Of a stretch of 64,000 nt of DNA, positions 53,977 through 63,104 are shown piece after piece. The DNA is from Candidatus Formimonas warabiya. GTDB taxonomy: Bacteria; Bacillota; Dehalobacteriia; Dehalobacteriales; Dehalobacteriaceae. Positions within the stretch are counted from its first letter, which is position 1. Every line of letters begins with the position of its first letter. The notes under the pieces were generated by a model. It was not told where the DNA came from and made no database searches. It worked only from the letters and a program-made list of their open reading frames with translations. Position numbers and translations under genes: made by a program. Location: assembly GCF_002777255.1 (NCBI RefSeq), contig NZ_CP017634.1, positions 5,034,903 through 5,098,902 of the forward strand, in the 5' to 3' direction.

Positions 53977-55755
53977 ATGATGGAAAAATACAAGGTGATA
54001 TTTTTGCCGGATAAAACAGAGGTTACCGTAGACGCCGGCATCAGCATTCTACAGGCGGCCGGAGAGGCAGGCGTAGAATTGGACGGGCCCTGTGGCGGAA
54101 AAGGGACCTGCGGAAAATGCCGGGTGCGTGTGATGCAGGAGAATGGTGGTTTTGAGTGGGCTTTAGCGTGCAGAACCCAGATTGAGCGGGACATGACGGT
54201 AGAAATCCCTCAGCTTGAGGTTTCATTACACCGCAAAAATGACCTTACCTTGTCCAGCTTTAATATCCGTCCCGATGCAGGGGTAACCAAAAAGGTGATC
54301 ACGGTAAGCGTGCCATCCCTGGAAAACCAGCATCCTGATGCGGGCCGGTTATTAGACGCTTTGGGCGCTGATGCGAGCAAAATAAAACTGGAGGCTTTAC
54401 GGTCGTTGCCTAAAGCGGTAAGGAAGAAAAAAGGTCTGGTCACAGCCGTGGTATCGGACCAGGAGGTGCTGGCGGTCGAGCCAGAGGATACCACGGATAA
54501 ATTATATGGGGTAGCTGTAGACATCGGTACCACGACGGTGGTAGCCGCTTTAATGAACCTGCTGGATGGGGAAACCATGGCAATCGCTTCTGCCAGCAAT
54601 CCTCAGAGTACCTTCGGCGCCGATGTCATTGCCCGGATTGAGCATGCCATGCAAAGTACAGGCCTGGATCAACTGAATAGAAGAGTGATTCAAGCCATCA
54701 ACCGGTTAATCGGCAAATTAGCCAAGGATATGGAAATATCCCCCAAGGAGATCTATCAGATGACGGTGGTGGGAAATACCACCATGAGTCACTTGTTTCT
54801 AAAAACCGATCCCACCTATCTTGCTTCGTCTCCCTTTATACCTGTGGTTTCCGCACCGGTGCAAGTGGAAGCGAAAGAGTTAGGCATTGCCATTTCCCCT
54901 CATGCCCCTGTTTGGGTGGCCCCCAATATTGCCGGTTATGTGGGGGGAGATACCGTGGGCGTGATTATGTCTACGGAAGTATACCGGCGCCAAGGCACTT
55001 TTTTGGCCATTGATATTGGTACTAACGGGGAAATAGTCTTAGCCCATCATGGTCAGATGATTTCATGTTCTACGGCAGCCGGACCGGCCTTTGAAGGCGC
55101 CCAAATCAAATTCGGCATGCGGGCGGCCAATGGAGCCATTGAAAGGGTTGTCATTAACGACGATGTTGAGCTGAAGGTAATTGGACATACTCCGGTAAGG
55201 GGAATTTGCGGCTCAGGTTTGATGGACGCAGTAGCGGAAATGGTCCGTGTAGGCATCATTCAGCCCCATGGCCGGTTGGTTTCCCGTGAAGAGGCGGGGC
55301 ATCTTTCTTTGAACTTGCAAGAAAGACTGGGCAGTGATGAGGCCGGCATGTACTTTGTCTTGGCTTTCCCCCAGGAAGCTCAAGGAGAAGCGGTAGTGCT
55401 GACGCAAAAGGACATCCGGGAGCTGCAACTGGCCAAAGCGGCTATCAGAGCAGGCATCCAGGTACTCTTAGAGCAAGCAGGGCTAAATTATGAGGATATC
55501 GATGAAGTTCTGCTGGCCGGCGCATTTGGAAGCTATATCAATAAATTCAGCGCCCTGGGTATAGGGCTTCTGCCGCCTATTTCCCCCGATAAGATCGTAT
55601 CTGTGGGAAATGCCGCCGGAGCCGGAGCCAGGAAAGCCTTGATATCCCAAGAAATACGCAAGGAAGCGGAAACGATCGCCCGAAAGGTAACCCATTTGGA
55701 GTTATCCTGCCGGCTGGATTTTCAAGACCGGTTCGTTAATTCACTAGGCTTTTAA
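53977..55755 (+). CDS. RACo-type reductive activator of corrinoid proteins
   Basis: A 592-residue protein with an N-terminal 2Fe-2S ferredoxin domain (Cys39, Cys45, Cys48, Cys65 in PCGGKGTCGKC and ALACRT), a linker, and the DUF4445/ASKHA ATPase domain. That domain has phosphate loops VAVDIGTTTVVAALMNL and FLAIDIGTNGEIVL plus VVGNTTMSHLF. Such proteins use ATP to drive an electron into inactive cob(II)alamin on corrinoid proteins, restoring cob(I)alamin. It stands alone, with its own terminator, about 9 kb from the nearest methyltransferase gene (mtgB-like), and may serve all the corrinoid proteins here. ATG 53977 follows GAGGTG by 7 nt. Confidence 0.92.
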   Translation: MMEKYKVIFLPDKTEVTVDAGISILQAAGEAGVELDGPCGGKGTCGKCRVRVMQENGGFEWALACRTQIERDMTVEIPQLEVSLHRKNDLTLSSFNIRPDAGVTKKVITVSVPSLENQHPDAGRLLDALGADASKIKLEALRSLPKAVRKKKGLVTAVVSDQEVLAVEPEDTTDKLYGVAVDIGTTTVVAALMNLLDGETMAIASASNPQSTFGADVIARIEHAMQSTGLDQLNRRVIQAINRLIGKLAKDMEISPKEIYQMTVVGNTTMSHLFLKTDPTYLASSPFIPVVSAPVQVEAKELGIAISPHAPVWVAPNIAGYVGGDTVGVIMSTEVYRRQGTFLAIDIGTNGEIVLAHHGQMISCSTAAGPAFEGAQIKFGMRAANGAIERVVINDDVELKVIGHTPVRGICGSGLMDAVAEMVRVGIIQPHGRLVSREEAGHLSLNLQERLGSDEAGMYFVLAFPQEAQGEAVVLTQKDIRELQLAKAAIRAGIQVLLEQAGLNYEDIDEVLLAGAFGSYINKFSALGIGLLPPISPDKIVSVGNAAGAGARKALISQEIRKEAETIARKVTHLELSCRLDFQDRFVNSLGF

Positions 55756-55782
55756 ATTTAAACAATAAACGAACAAAAATTA

Positions 55783-55809
55783 GGGGAGGCGGAGCCTCCC
55801 CTGCTTTTT
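55783..55809 (+). terminator. terminator of the RACo-like gene
   Basis: GGGGAGGC and GCCTCCCC pair around GGA and are followed by a short T tract. Confidence 0.92.
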
Positions 55810-55828
55810 AGGGCTTCGGATGTTGCTT

Positions 55829-55860
55829 CCCGAACGGTAACCGGATCCTGATCCTCCCGG
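55829..55860. repeat. degenerate GC-rich palindromic repeat
   Basis: CCCGAACGGTAACCGGATCC, then a diverged end. With GGTACCCGGATCCTG at 56162-56176 it may be a decayed inverted pair around the small gene at 55940. Confidence 0.5.
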
Positions 55861-55939
55861 CAGACTTGTCTGAAAATAATTGAAAAATATTTTACATAAT
55901 TTTCAAAAAAAAGCAAAAGATATAAGCGGAGGTGATAAA

Positions 55940-56053
55940 ATGGCAGGCAAGGACAAAAATCAAAAACCGGCCAGCAAAGGCAAAAAAGAAGGATCCATGG
56001 ACGCCGGGTTGATGAGAGGTTCCAAAACCAGGGATGACCGCGGGAATCTCTAA
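55940..56053 (+). CDS. 37-residue basic protein, unknown function
   Basis: A very short gene with an excellent start (GGAGGTGATAAA before ATG 55940). The product begins MAGKDKNQKPASKGKKEGSM, highly charged and lysine-rich, with an acidic and arginine-containing end (RDDRGNL). A proper terminator follows at 56116. It has no hydrophobic segment and is probably disordered. I recognise no family. The ribosome site and terminator make translation likely. Confidence 0.6.
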   Translation: MAGKDKNQKPASKGKKEGSMDAGLMRGSKTRDDRGNL

Positions 56054-56115
56054 TTTCAGTTCAACTAAACTAGGTGTAAACAAGTGGCAAGTTTAATTGA
56101 CATAAGTCAATGAAC

Positions 56116-56144
56116 AAGCGCAACAAGTGATGTTGCGCTTTTTT
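56116..56144 (+). terminator. terminator of the small basic protein gene
   Basis: AAGCGCAACA and TGTTGCGCTT pair around AGTGA and run into a T tract. Confidence 0.9.
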
Positions 56145-56174
56145 CATTGCATATCTTTTGTGGTACCCGGATCC

Positions 56175-56200
56175 TGAAAAAAAGCCCGCAGGGCCTTTTT
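56175..56200 (-). terminator. terminator at the end of the DUF1638 gene
   Basis: AAAAAGCCC and GGGCCTTTTT pair around GCA on either strand and touch the minus-strand stop codon. Confidence 0.75.
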
Positions 56201-56861
56201 AGCAATTGTGGCCTAACAATTCTTCCGTAATGGTTACTCCCGGCTCCACGAGTACGGTATCGAGGTTTTCCTTTCCCTGCACTAAGGCAGCCAGTAATGT
56301 GATATCTCCTTCAATTTCAGTTGTTTCCCAGCCGAAAAAGTCTGCGATTTCTTTTACTTTTTTCCGGTAATGACCTACATCTTTCATGCCGGGCGTAATA
56401 ATCAATACGGCTTTTTTGTATCGCCCGTAAAGAGTATCAATCAGGCTGCGCGCGTTTTCCTCCCCGTATTTTTCCAGGTACCCCAAATACTCCGAGTAAG
56501 GGCTGCGCCCGTAATCCAGCCATCCCTGGCTAAAGTAATAGACGGCGGAATTTTCCCGGGAAAATTCCATATGCCGGTCATGGGAACCCAGAAGGAGTCC
56601 GATACAGTCATGGGTTTTGGGCAGTAATAAGGGAACCTTTGGGGAAACAAGATTAATTAACACATTAGAACACCGGTTATAGGTAAGAATGATAAAATCA
56701 TAATCTTGACTGTCATGGATTATCTGTTGCAGCTTATCATGAAGCCTGGCCGGATTACCATGAAGGTCAAAGTCAAGAAACTCACAGTCGGTGTTTTCCG
56801 GAACTCCCAGCCATTTCACTTCGTTCATGGTGGAAGCACAACCTACAAGTTTGATTTTCAT
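56199..56861 (-). CDS. DUF1638 family protein
   Basis: A 220-residue soluble protein with the DUF1638 plan: MKIKLVGCASTMNEV at the N-terminus, YDFIILTYNRCSNVL, then PLLLPKTHDCIGLLLGS with the conserved Cys, and TVLVEPGVTITEELLG at the end. The conserved cysteines suggest a metal or redox centre. The family is known mainly from neighbourhoods of methylamine and other corrinoid methyltransferases in archaea and anaerobic bacteria, but its function is not established. ATG 56861 follows AAGGGGG; the upstream extension is unconserved. It is divergent from the ammonium-sensor fusion gene. Confidence 0.88.
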   Translation of the reverse strand: MKIKLVGCASTMNEVKWLGVPENTDCEFLDFDLHGNPARLHDKLQQIIHDSQDYDFIILTYNRCSNVLINLVSPKVPLLLPKTHDCIGLLLGSHDRHMEFSRENSAVYYFSQGWLDYGRSPYSEYLGYLEKYGEENARSLIDTLYGRYKKAVLIITPGMKDVGHYRKKVKEIADFFGWETTEIEGDITLLAALVQGKENLDTVLVEPGVTITEELLGHNC

Positions 56862-57004
56862 TATTTTCCCCCTTACGACTTCGGTGTTCATCTGGACAAA
56901 TTTTTTAATTCGACGTATTCTTTCAATTGTCCTGCTATACGGGATCTTCTAATTGGAATTAAAAAATGTCAAAATAAATGGTATAATATTGCAAAAGGTG
57001 GCAA

Positions 57005-58999
57005 ATGGCTAAGATTTCATTTGTGGGCAGGAAACGGAGGTCGGACGGCGTGACCGGGATTGATTATCTGTGGATCATTGTCAGCGCCTGTTTTGTGTTT
57101 TTTATGCAGGCGGGTTTCTTATGTTATGAAGTGGGCTTTGTCCGGCCGAAAAACATGGTCAGTGTGGCCATTGAGAATATTATTACCTTTGCTGTGGCAA
57201 CGCTTATCTTTTATATTTGGGGGTTTGGCCTGATGTTTGGACCCACCTTTCATCACTGGGTGGGAGATGGATACTGGTTTTTAAACAATTTAAACGGCCC
57301 GTCGAATGCGGGGCATTCTGCCTTTGTATTTTTTCAGTTAATGTTTGCGGGTACGGCGGTGACCATTTTTTCCGGCAGCATGTCGGAAAGAACCAAATTG
57401 GACGGGCTGATTATCGCGGCGGTAGGCATGGCCGGGTTTGTCTATCCTGTTTACGGCCATTGGGTCTGGAAGGAAATAAGCTCCGGGAATCTCCCCTGGC
57501 TGCATCAATGGGGGTTTGTCGATTTTGCCGGCGCCACGGTGGTGCACGCTACCGCGGGATGGTTTGCCCTGGCGGGAGCGATGATGGTGGGGCCAAGGGA
57601 AGGCCGGTTTGATGTGGCCGGAAAAATTCAGAATCTGGGCCGGTCCAATATCCCTTTTGCTGTTCTGGGTACCTTTATTTTATGGTTTAGCTGGTTTGGT
57701 TTTAACGGGGGCAGTTTGCTGCAGTTTAATGAAAAAATCGGCTTGATTTTGTTAAACACCAATTTTGCCGCGGCGGCAGGTGTGGTGGGCGCTTTGTGCA
57801 CGACCAGGCTGTTTATTAACGACCACAGTTATATGGAAGCCATTTTTTCCGGAGCATTAGGAGGGCTGGTGGCTGTTACGGCCGGCTCCAACATCCTGAC
57901 GCCGGAACAATCCATTATTTTAGGTTTGGCTGCCGGCTCTCTGGTGGTTTTTTCCGCTCTGATGCTGGAGCGTCTAGGAATTGATGATGCCGTGGGGGCC
58001 GTATCCATCCATGCTTTTGGAGGAGCCGCGGGAACGATTTTACTTGCGCTCCTGGCGCCGCCGGAAGCGTTGCCCACAGGATCAAGAGCCATGCAGTTTT
58101 TGGTGCAATGCGCCGGGGTGCTGGTGAATTTCTTCTGGTCTTTTGGCATCGGCTTAGTGCTGTTTTTTCTGATCAAAAAGACGGTCGGTTTACGTGTCAC
58201 CCCGGAACAGGAGAGGATGGGGCTCAATATTGTGGAGTACCGGGATATTTATTCCTGGGCGGATTATTTAAAAACCACTTCTTTCGAAAATATTACGGAG
58301 TATTTGAATTCTAAGATCCACCAGCAGAATTTAACCCTGAAAAAGCAGGCGCAGTTGCTGACGGCCACCCAGGAACAGGAACGCGGGAAAATCGGCCGGG
58401 ATTTGCATGACGGAGTAGGTCAATTTCTCGCCGCCGCCAAATTTCAGCTGGGAATGATGCGAAACGATCCCAATATAGAGAATGATCCTTTGTTCCGGGA
58501 TAACCTGAACCAGACGCTGAATTTAGTCGATGCCGCCATTGCGGAGATGCGCGGGGTGCTCATGAATCTTAGTCCTACCCTGCTCAAGGAACAAGGACTG
58601 GAAAAGAGCATCAAACACCTGGTCCATACCATGGAAACATCCAGCGGTTTGAAGGTGGAAATTGTCTGTCCGGAACCCCTGCCCAGATGGGATGAAGCCA
58701 TAGAATTGAATATCTACCGGATCGTACAGGAATCCATTACCAATGTGATTAAGCATGCGCAGGCGACTAAATTAAAAATTATTATGGGCAAAATAAACGA
58801 TCAAATATTTTCCCTGGAAGTTCTTGATGATGGGCAGGGCTTTGTGTATGAAGATTCCTACCACGGCATCGGGTTAACATCCATGCAAGAGCGGGCCGAG
58901 ATGATCGGCGCCAAATTAGAGATCAACAGTATCTCCGGCAAGGGTACAAATATCGTTTTGGAGGTGCCCCTTGAAAAAAATAAGGGTGTTAATTGCTGA
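57005..58999 (+). CDS. ammonium transporter-histidine kinase fusion (Amt-type sensor)
   Basis: A 664-residue fusion. Residues 1-400 form an Amt domain with eleven helices, including pore-histidine motifs FAGATVVHATAGWFALAGA and AVGAVSIHAFGGAAGT. Residues 405-455 form a linker. A HisKA_3 kinase follows, with RGKIGRDLHDGVGQF (phospho-acceptor His468) and an ATPase domain (NIYRIVQESITNVIKHA, DDGQGF, GIGLTSMQERAEMIGA). Similar sensors are described in Kuenenia. Ammonium released from methylamines would be a plausible signal. AAAGGTGG precedes ATG 57005. The response regulator overlaps its 3' end by 29 nt. Confidence 0.92.
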   Translation: MAKISFVGRKRRSDGVTGIDYLWIIVSACFVFFMQAGFLCYEVGFVRPKNMVSVAIENIITFAVATLIFYIWGFGLMFGPTFHHWVGDGYWFLNNLNGPSNAGHSAFVFFQLMFAGTAVTIFSGSMSERTKLDGLIIAAVGMAGFVYPVYGHWVWKEISSGNLPWLHQWGFVDFAGATVVHATAGWFALAGAMMVGPREGRFDVAGKIQNLGRSNIPFAVLGTFILWFSWFGFNGGSLLQFNEKIGLILLNTNFAAAAGVVGALCTTRLFINDHSYMEAIFSGALGGLVAVTAGSNILTPEQSIILGLAAGSLVVFSALMLERLGIDDAVGAVSIHAFGGAAGTILLALLAPPEALPTGSRAMQFLVQCAGVLVNFFWSFGIGLVLFFLIKKTVGLRVTPEQERMGLNIVEYRDIYSWADYLKTTSFENITEYLNSKIHQQNLTLKKQAQLLTATQEQERGKIGRDLHDGVGQFLAAAKFQLGMMRNDPNIENDPLFRDNLNQTLNLVDAAIAEMRGVLMNLSPTLLKEQGLEKSIKHLVHTMETSSGLKVEIVCPEPLPRWDEAIELNIYRIVQESITNVIKHAQATKLKIIMGKINDQIFSLEVLDDGQGFVYEDSYHGIGLTSMQERAEMIGAKLEINSISGKGTNIVLEVPLEKNKGVNC

Positions 59000-59615
59000 T
59001 GATCATAAGATGCTTAGGGATCTGCTGGTGAATCTTTTGCGCCAGAAAGAGAATATTGAGGTCATCAGCGAAGCGGCCGACGGAAATGAAGCTTTAAATG
59101 AATCCCTCCGTTTACAGCCGGACCTGGTGATCCTGGATATTTCCCTACCCCGCCTGAATGGGATCGAAGTGGCGAAACAGCTTCAAAGCCAGGCTCCCGG
59201 CATTAAGACCATCATGCTGACCATGCATAAGAATGAAGAATTCGTCAAAAGCGCTTACCAGGCCGGGGTAAGAGCCTATTTATTAAAAGAAAACGCCGTG
59301 GAAGAGCTGCTTCATGCCATCGATGAAGTGATGGCCGGGGGCATCCATATTTCCGATAAAATCGCTCCTATCGTCCTTACCGGCTTCTTGAAAGGAACCG
59401 GCGATCAGAGGGGAGAAAGCACGATTTCTTTTCGGGAAAGAGAAGTACTGCAGCTATTGGCGGAAGGCTATTCCAACAAAGAAATAGGCGCTATTCTCAA
59501 TATCAGTTTAAAAACCGCGGAAACCCACCGGGCCAACATCATGAAAAAACTGGGGTTCCGCAGTATTACCGATTTGGTGCTCTATGCCGTCCGCAATCAT
59601 ATTATTGAACCATAG
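58971..59615 (+). CDS. NarL/LuxR-family response regulator
   Basis: A 214-residue two-component regulator. The receiver domain has IADDHK (Asp10-Asp11) at the start, LVILDISLPR with phospho-acceptor Asp56, and the later conserved Lys in AYLLKENA. A C-terminal GerE HTH follows (SFREREVLQLLAEGYSNKEIGAILNI with the family's NKEI motif). TTG 58971 is the start: GGAGGTG lies just upstream, inside the kinase gene, so translation is coupled. It is the obvious partner of the Amt-kinase fusion and probably controls the amt gene 108 nt downstream. It ends in TAG with a TAA five codons later. Confidence 0.94.
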   Translation: MKKIRVLIADDHKMLRDLLVNLLRQKENIEVISEAADGNEALNESLRLQPDLVILDISLPRLNGIEVAKQLQSQAPGIKTIMLTMHKNEEFVKSAYQAGVRAYLLKENAVEELLHAIDEVMAGGIHISDKIAPIVLTGFLKGTGDQRGESTISFREREVLQLLAEGYSNKEIGAILNISLKTAETHRANIMKKLGFRSITDLVLYAVRNHIIEP

Positions 59616-59723
59616 GAACAGATACAGTAAAAATGAGGGGAAAGTCAGGGGTTTCCTGTATTTTGACAAACCAAATGCTGCCCTAAAATGATGGTAGATG
59701 ATATATTTTAGGAGGGAATGCAC

Positions 59724-60938
59724 ATGGTGAATACAGGGGATACGGCATTTGTGCTGCTGAGTGCCGCTCTGGTCTGTTTAATGACCCCCGGCTTGGCTTT
59801 CTTTTACGGCGGGCTGGTGCGCAGAAAGAATGTTTTAACGATTATGATGCAAAGCTTTATTTCCATGGGAGTTGTGACGATTCTCTGGGTTATTTGCGGT
59901 TTTAGTTTGGCCTTTGGGCCTGACGTGGGCGGAATTATCGGCAATCTTAAGTATGCTTTTTTAAATGGGGTGGGAACAGCGCCCCAGGCTCCTTATGGCT
60001 CCACGATCCCATTTTTAGCCTTTTTTAGTTTTCAGGAAATGTTTGCTATTATTACGCCCGCTTTAATTACCGGTGCTTTTGCCGACCGGGTCAATTTTAA
60101 AAGTTATTTAATATTTTTAGTCGTTTGGAGCCTGTTGATTTATGTTCCCTTTGCCCATTGGATTTGGGGGGGAGGGTTCCTGGCCCAGCTGGGTGCCGTT
60201 GATTTCGCTGGAGGAATTGTGGTCCATACCAGTGCAGGCATGGCTGCCCTGGCCTCGGTCTTTGTGGTGGGAAAACGGATTAAGAAACAGGGTGAAGATT
60301 TGGGTCCCCATAATGTTACCTATGTGGCCTTAGGGACAGGGCTGCTCTGGTTCGGATGGTTCGGGTTCAATGCCGGAAGTGCTTTAGCCGCCAATGGTGT
60401 GGCATCTGCCGCTTTCGTCAATACGGATATTGCCGGTTCTTTAGCGATGGTTACCTGGCTGGTCCTTTCCTGGATTCAGGATAAACGACCCAGTTTTGTC
60501 GGGGCCTTGACCGGTGCGGTGGCGGGTCTGGCCACGATTACCCCGGCAGCCGGTTTCGTAGAACCTTGGGCGGCTGCCGTTATTGGGCTGTTGTCCGGAT
60601 CGATCTGCTATGCGGCGGTGCAGTGGAGAATCAGGCTTGATTGGGATGATGCCCTTGATGTTTGGGGTGTGCACGGTGTAGGAGGTATGCTTGGTACCAT
60701 TTGCGTAGGCATCTTTGCCAGTGCCAATGTCAATGGGATCAACGGTCTGTTCTATGGAGATACCCACCAGTTTTTGGTGCAGCTTTTGGCCACTCTTTTC
60801 GCCGGTGGCTATGCTTTCGGCGTTACCTATGCCGCCCTGAAAATCATTAATGTATTCAGCCCGGTCCGGGTAGGACAGAAGGAAGAAACAGAAGGACTGG
60901 ATCAAATGATTCATGGGGAATCGGCCTATAACTTCTAA
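59724..60938 (+). CDS. amt: ammonium transporter
   Basis: A 404-residue Amt channel with eleven helices: LMTPGLAFFYGGLVRRKN (family signature) near residue 20, FAGGIVVHTSAGMAALA with the first pore His, and WGVHGVGGMLGTI with the second. It moves ammonium or ammonia across the cytoplasmic membrane. ATG 59724 is chosen because AGGAGGG lies 7 nt upstream; the ATG at 59718 is too close. No glnB/glnK gene follows, which is less common for Amt loci; regulation through the adjoining Amt-kinase and response regulator may take its place. Confidence 0.96.
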   Translation: MVNTGDTAFVLLSAALVCLMTPGLAFFYGGLVRRKNVLTIMMQSFISMGVVTILWVICGFSLAFGPDVGGIIGNLKYAFLNGVGTAPQAPYGSTIPFLAFFSFQEMFAIITPALITGAFADRVNFKSYLIFLVVWSLLIYVPFAHWIWGGGFLAQLGAVDFAGGIVVHTSAGMAALASVFVVGKRIKKQGEDLGPHNVTYVALGTGLLWFGWFGFNAGSALAANGVASAAFVNTDIAGSLAMVTWLVLSWIQDKRPSFVGALTGAVAGLATITPAAGFVEPWAAAVIGLLSGSICYAAVQWRIRLDWDDALDVWGVHGVGGMLGTICVGIFASANVNGINGLFYGDTHQFLVQLLATLFAGGYAFGVTYAALKIINVFSPVRVGQKEETEGLDQMIHGESAYNF

Positions 60939-60969
60939 ATTGATAGGGCGAAAAGCCCAAAACGCTTTT

Positions 60970-61186
60970 CGGGATCCGGGTACCGGTTACCGGGACCGGG
61001 GAACACCCCATAGACGACTTTTTGCAGCATAAGGGTGGCAGTACGTTATGCGCAACACGAAATTTTTCCGGTACTAAAATATGAAGCCGTTCTAAATACT
61101 CCTTCGGGGAGTTAGAACGGCTTATTTTTACGGTAATTTCAACATCCAGATTGTACCGGTGCCTGGTAGCCGGGACCCGGATCCCG
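60970..61186. repeat. second inverted pair of GC-rich palindromic repeats, about 217 bp
   Basis: The left copy (60970-61001) has CGGGATCCGGGTACCGG, continuing TTACCGGGACC. The right copy (about 61159-61186), in reverse, has GGTAGCCGGGACCCGG and ends ATCCCG. The interior holds no gene but has a strong hairpin, AAGCCGTTCTAA (61084-61095) with TTAGAACGGCTT (61112-61123), probably a two-way terminator between the convergent amt and nadE genes. Confidence 0.8.
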
Positions 61187-61202
61187 AAGCCCTTTGTTTT
61201 TT

Positions 61203-63104
61203 TCATTGTCCGTTGATCAGGGCTTTTTTCATTTCCAGGTACTTTGCGGTAAAATAGGGTGCGTTTTGAGCTTCCCGGTGGTCAAAGCCGTAGGCCCTTC
61301 GGCTCACTGCCAGTATGGGGGGAGCCTGAATTCTCTTAGCTACTCCCATGCCGGTATATAGCTTCCACCAGCGTTCCAGGTCCTCGATAAATGCTTTGTG
61401 ATGGGGGAAAAGATTTTTCACCAGTCCGCTCCGGCAGCCAATCTTTTCTTCCAGGGTACCGTCCAAATACCAGGTCAGGATATCTTCCGGCGTGGCCCGG
61501 TTCCAATGCTCCATGAAAGCCCGGAAAAGATAATCATGATAAGGGTATTGGATGGGATCCCCTTTCCCTTCATCTACCGCTTGATCAAAAGAAAGTTCCG
61601 CACTGGGCACCAGGTCGATCATTTTTTGCGGGATCACTTCCCGGTGGTAGATCTGTTCGTTCAGATATCTGGCCAAGGCGTAGACCTGATGCTTCCAAAG
61701 GTCTCCCAGAGCCGCCAAAAAACCGGCCTGGTCCCCATAGAGGGTGGAGTAACCGACCGTCAGTTCGCTCTTATTGGCATTGCACGTGAAGCCTCCCCCA
61801 AAGGAAGCTGCTAAGCCTGCCAGAATACGGGCTGACCTGTCCCGGGCCTGAATATTTTCCGTGACAAAGGAACTTACGGAAAGGTGAGAGATCTCACCGC
61901 TTTGTCTATTGTGAATGGGGCTTTGGTTAATTTGCTGAATGGTGTACTCAACAGCCTCTTGAATGGGCACAATGGTGTAAAGACATCCCAGGTTGTTTCC
62001 CAGTTGACCGGCCAGGTCCTTTGTGGTTTCCGAATTGTAGATGCTGGGCATGTTCACGAGCATCACATGGGCCGGATCCAGGACCTGGGTATAAAGACAG
62101 GCGTTTACCGCAGAATCGATACCTCCGGAAATCCCAATCACCACCTTTTGCATGCCGATGGCATGCAAAAAATGTTTTAAACCGTAAGTAAGAGCCTGAT
62201 AAATATTGGAGATATCCCAGTCATCCGGAACGGAAAGGATGTTTTGGGAACCTGACTGCACGTGGTGATCAAAGTCAACGCAGGCCAATTGGGCAGAAAA
62301 GGCCGGACAAAAGGCCGTAACTTCACCTGCCGGATTGTAGACAGAACTAAAACCGTCGAAGGTATAAACGGTTTTTCCGTTGTTCTGAATACCCGTACTG
62401 TTCAAATAGATCAGGGGGATGCCGGTTTCTTTTACCTGCTGGGAGAAAACCCGGTTTCTTTTATTGTTTTTGCCCAGGGTAAAAGGAGAACTGGAAATAT
62501 TAATAAAAATATCCACAGGACTGTTTTGAGACATCAGGGCCATGGGCTTAAGGGCATAATCATCACTCCATCCGTCTTCACAGAGCAGACAGCCTAAGCG
62601 TACCGGTTGCCCCTCGATGGTCACCTGTACAGGCTGGAGAAGCTGTTCTACAGGCTTGCCCAGCTCCAGAGCCAGTTGGGGGAGGCTGAAAAAATGCCTG
62701 CTGTCGTCAAACTCCCGGTAATTGGGGTGGAGGGTCTTAATCCGGAAGGGATAGGGGAAATTATCTTCTCCCCATAATTTGCCGTCTTTGGCCACAAAAC
62801 AAGCGTTATATTTGCGTACCCGCCCGTCGTCTCCCGTTTTGTCCCAATCAATGCCCACGTTGCCGAAAACCACGCAGATTCCTGACGATTCCCGAACAAT
62901 CCGGGTTCCCCATGCTTCACAGTCTCTCAGATAAGCCTGCTGTTCCCAGGTATCACCCAGTAAATAACCGGGAATGCACAATTCCGGAAATAGGATGATT
63001 TGGGCCCCTTTTTCTTTGGCCTGCCCCATCATTTGCTCCATGGTACGGGTATTCAAGTCAGGCCTTCCGGGGATAACTTCCATCTGTCCTAAAGCAATTT
63101 TCAA
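61203..63104 (-). CDS. nadE: glutamine-dependent NAD+ synthetase
   Basis: A 633-residue two-domain enzyme that amidates nicotinate adenine dinucleotide. Residues 1-290 form a carbon-nitrogen hydrolase (glutaminase) domain with LFPELCIPG (catalytic Glu) and LGCLLCEDGW (catalytic Cys). Residues 300-633 form the synthetase, with the PP-loop VVIGISGGIDSAVNACLY and TCNANKSELTVGYSTLYGD. Ammonia is channelled between domains. The ATG at 63104 lies after a GGAGGATCGG stretch on the minus strand. It is convergent with amt and divergent from argH. Confidence 0.96.
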   Translation of the reverse strand: MKIALGQMEVIPGRPDLNTRTMEQMMGQAKEKGAQIILFPELCIPGYLLGDTWEQQAYLRDCEAWGTRIVRESSGICVVFGNVGIDWDKTGDDGRVRKYNACFVAKDGKLWGEDNFPYPFRIKTLHPNYREFDDSRHFFSLPQLALELGKPVEQLLQPVQVTIEGQPVRLGCLLCEDGWSDDYALKPMALMSQNSPVDIFINISSSPFTLGKNNKRNRVFSQQVKETGIPLIYLNSTGIQNNGKTVYTFDGFSSVYNPAGEVTAFCPAFSAQLACVDFDHHVQSGSQNILSVPDDWDISNIYQALTYGLKHFLHAIGMQKVVIGISGGIDSAVNACLYTQVLDPAHVMLVNMPSIYNSETTKDLAGQLGNNLGCLYTIVPIQEAVEYTIQQINQSPIHNRQSGEISHLSVSSFVTENIQARDRSARILAGLAASFGGGFTCNANKSELTVGYSTLYGDQAGFLAALGDLWKHQVYALARYLNEQIYHREVIPQKMIDLVPSAELSFDQAVDEGKGDPIQYPYHDYLFRAFMEHWNRATPEDILTWYLDGTLEEKIGCRSGLVKNLFPHHKAFIEDLERWWKLYTGMGVAKRIQAPPILAVSRRAYGFDHREAQNAPYFTAKYLEMKKALINGQ

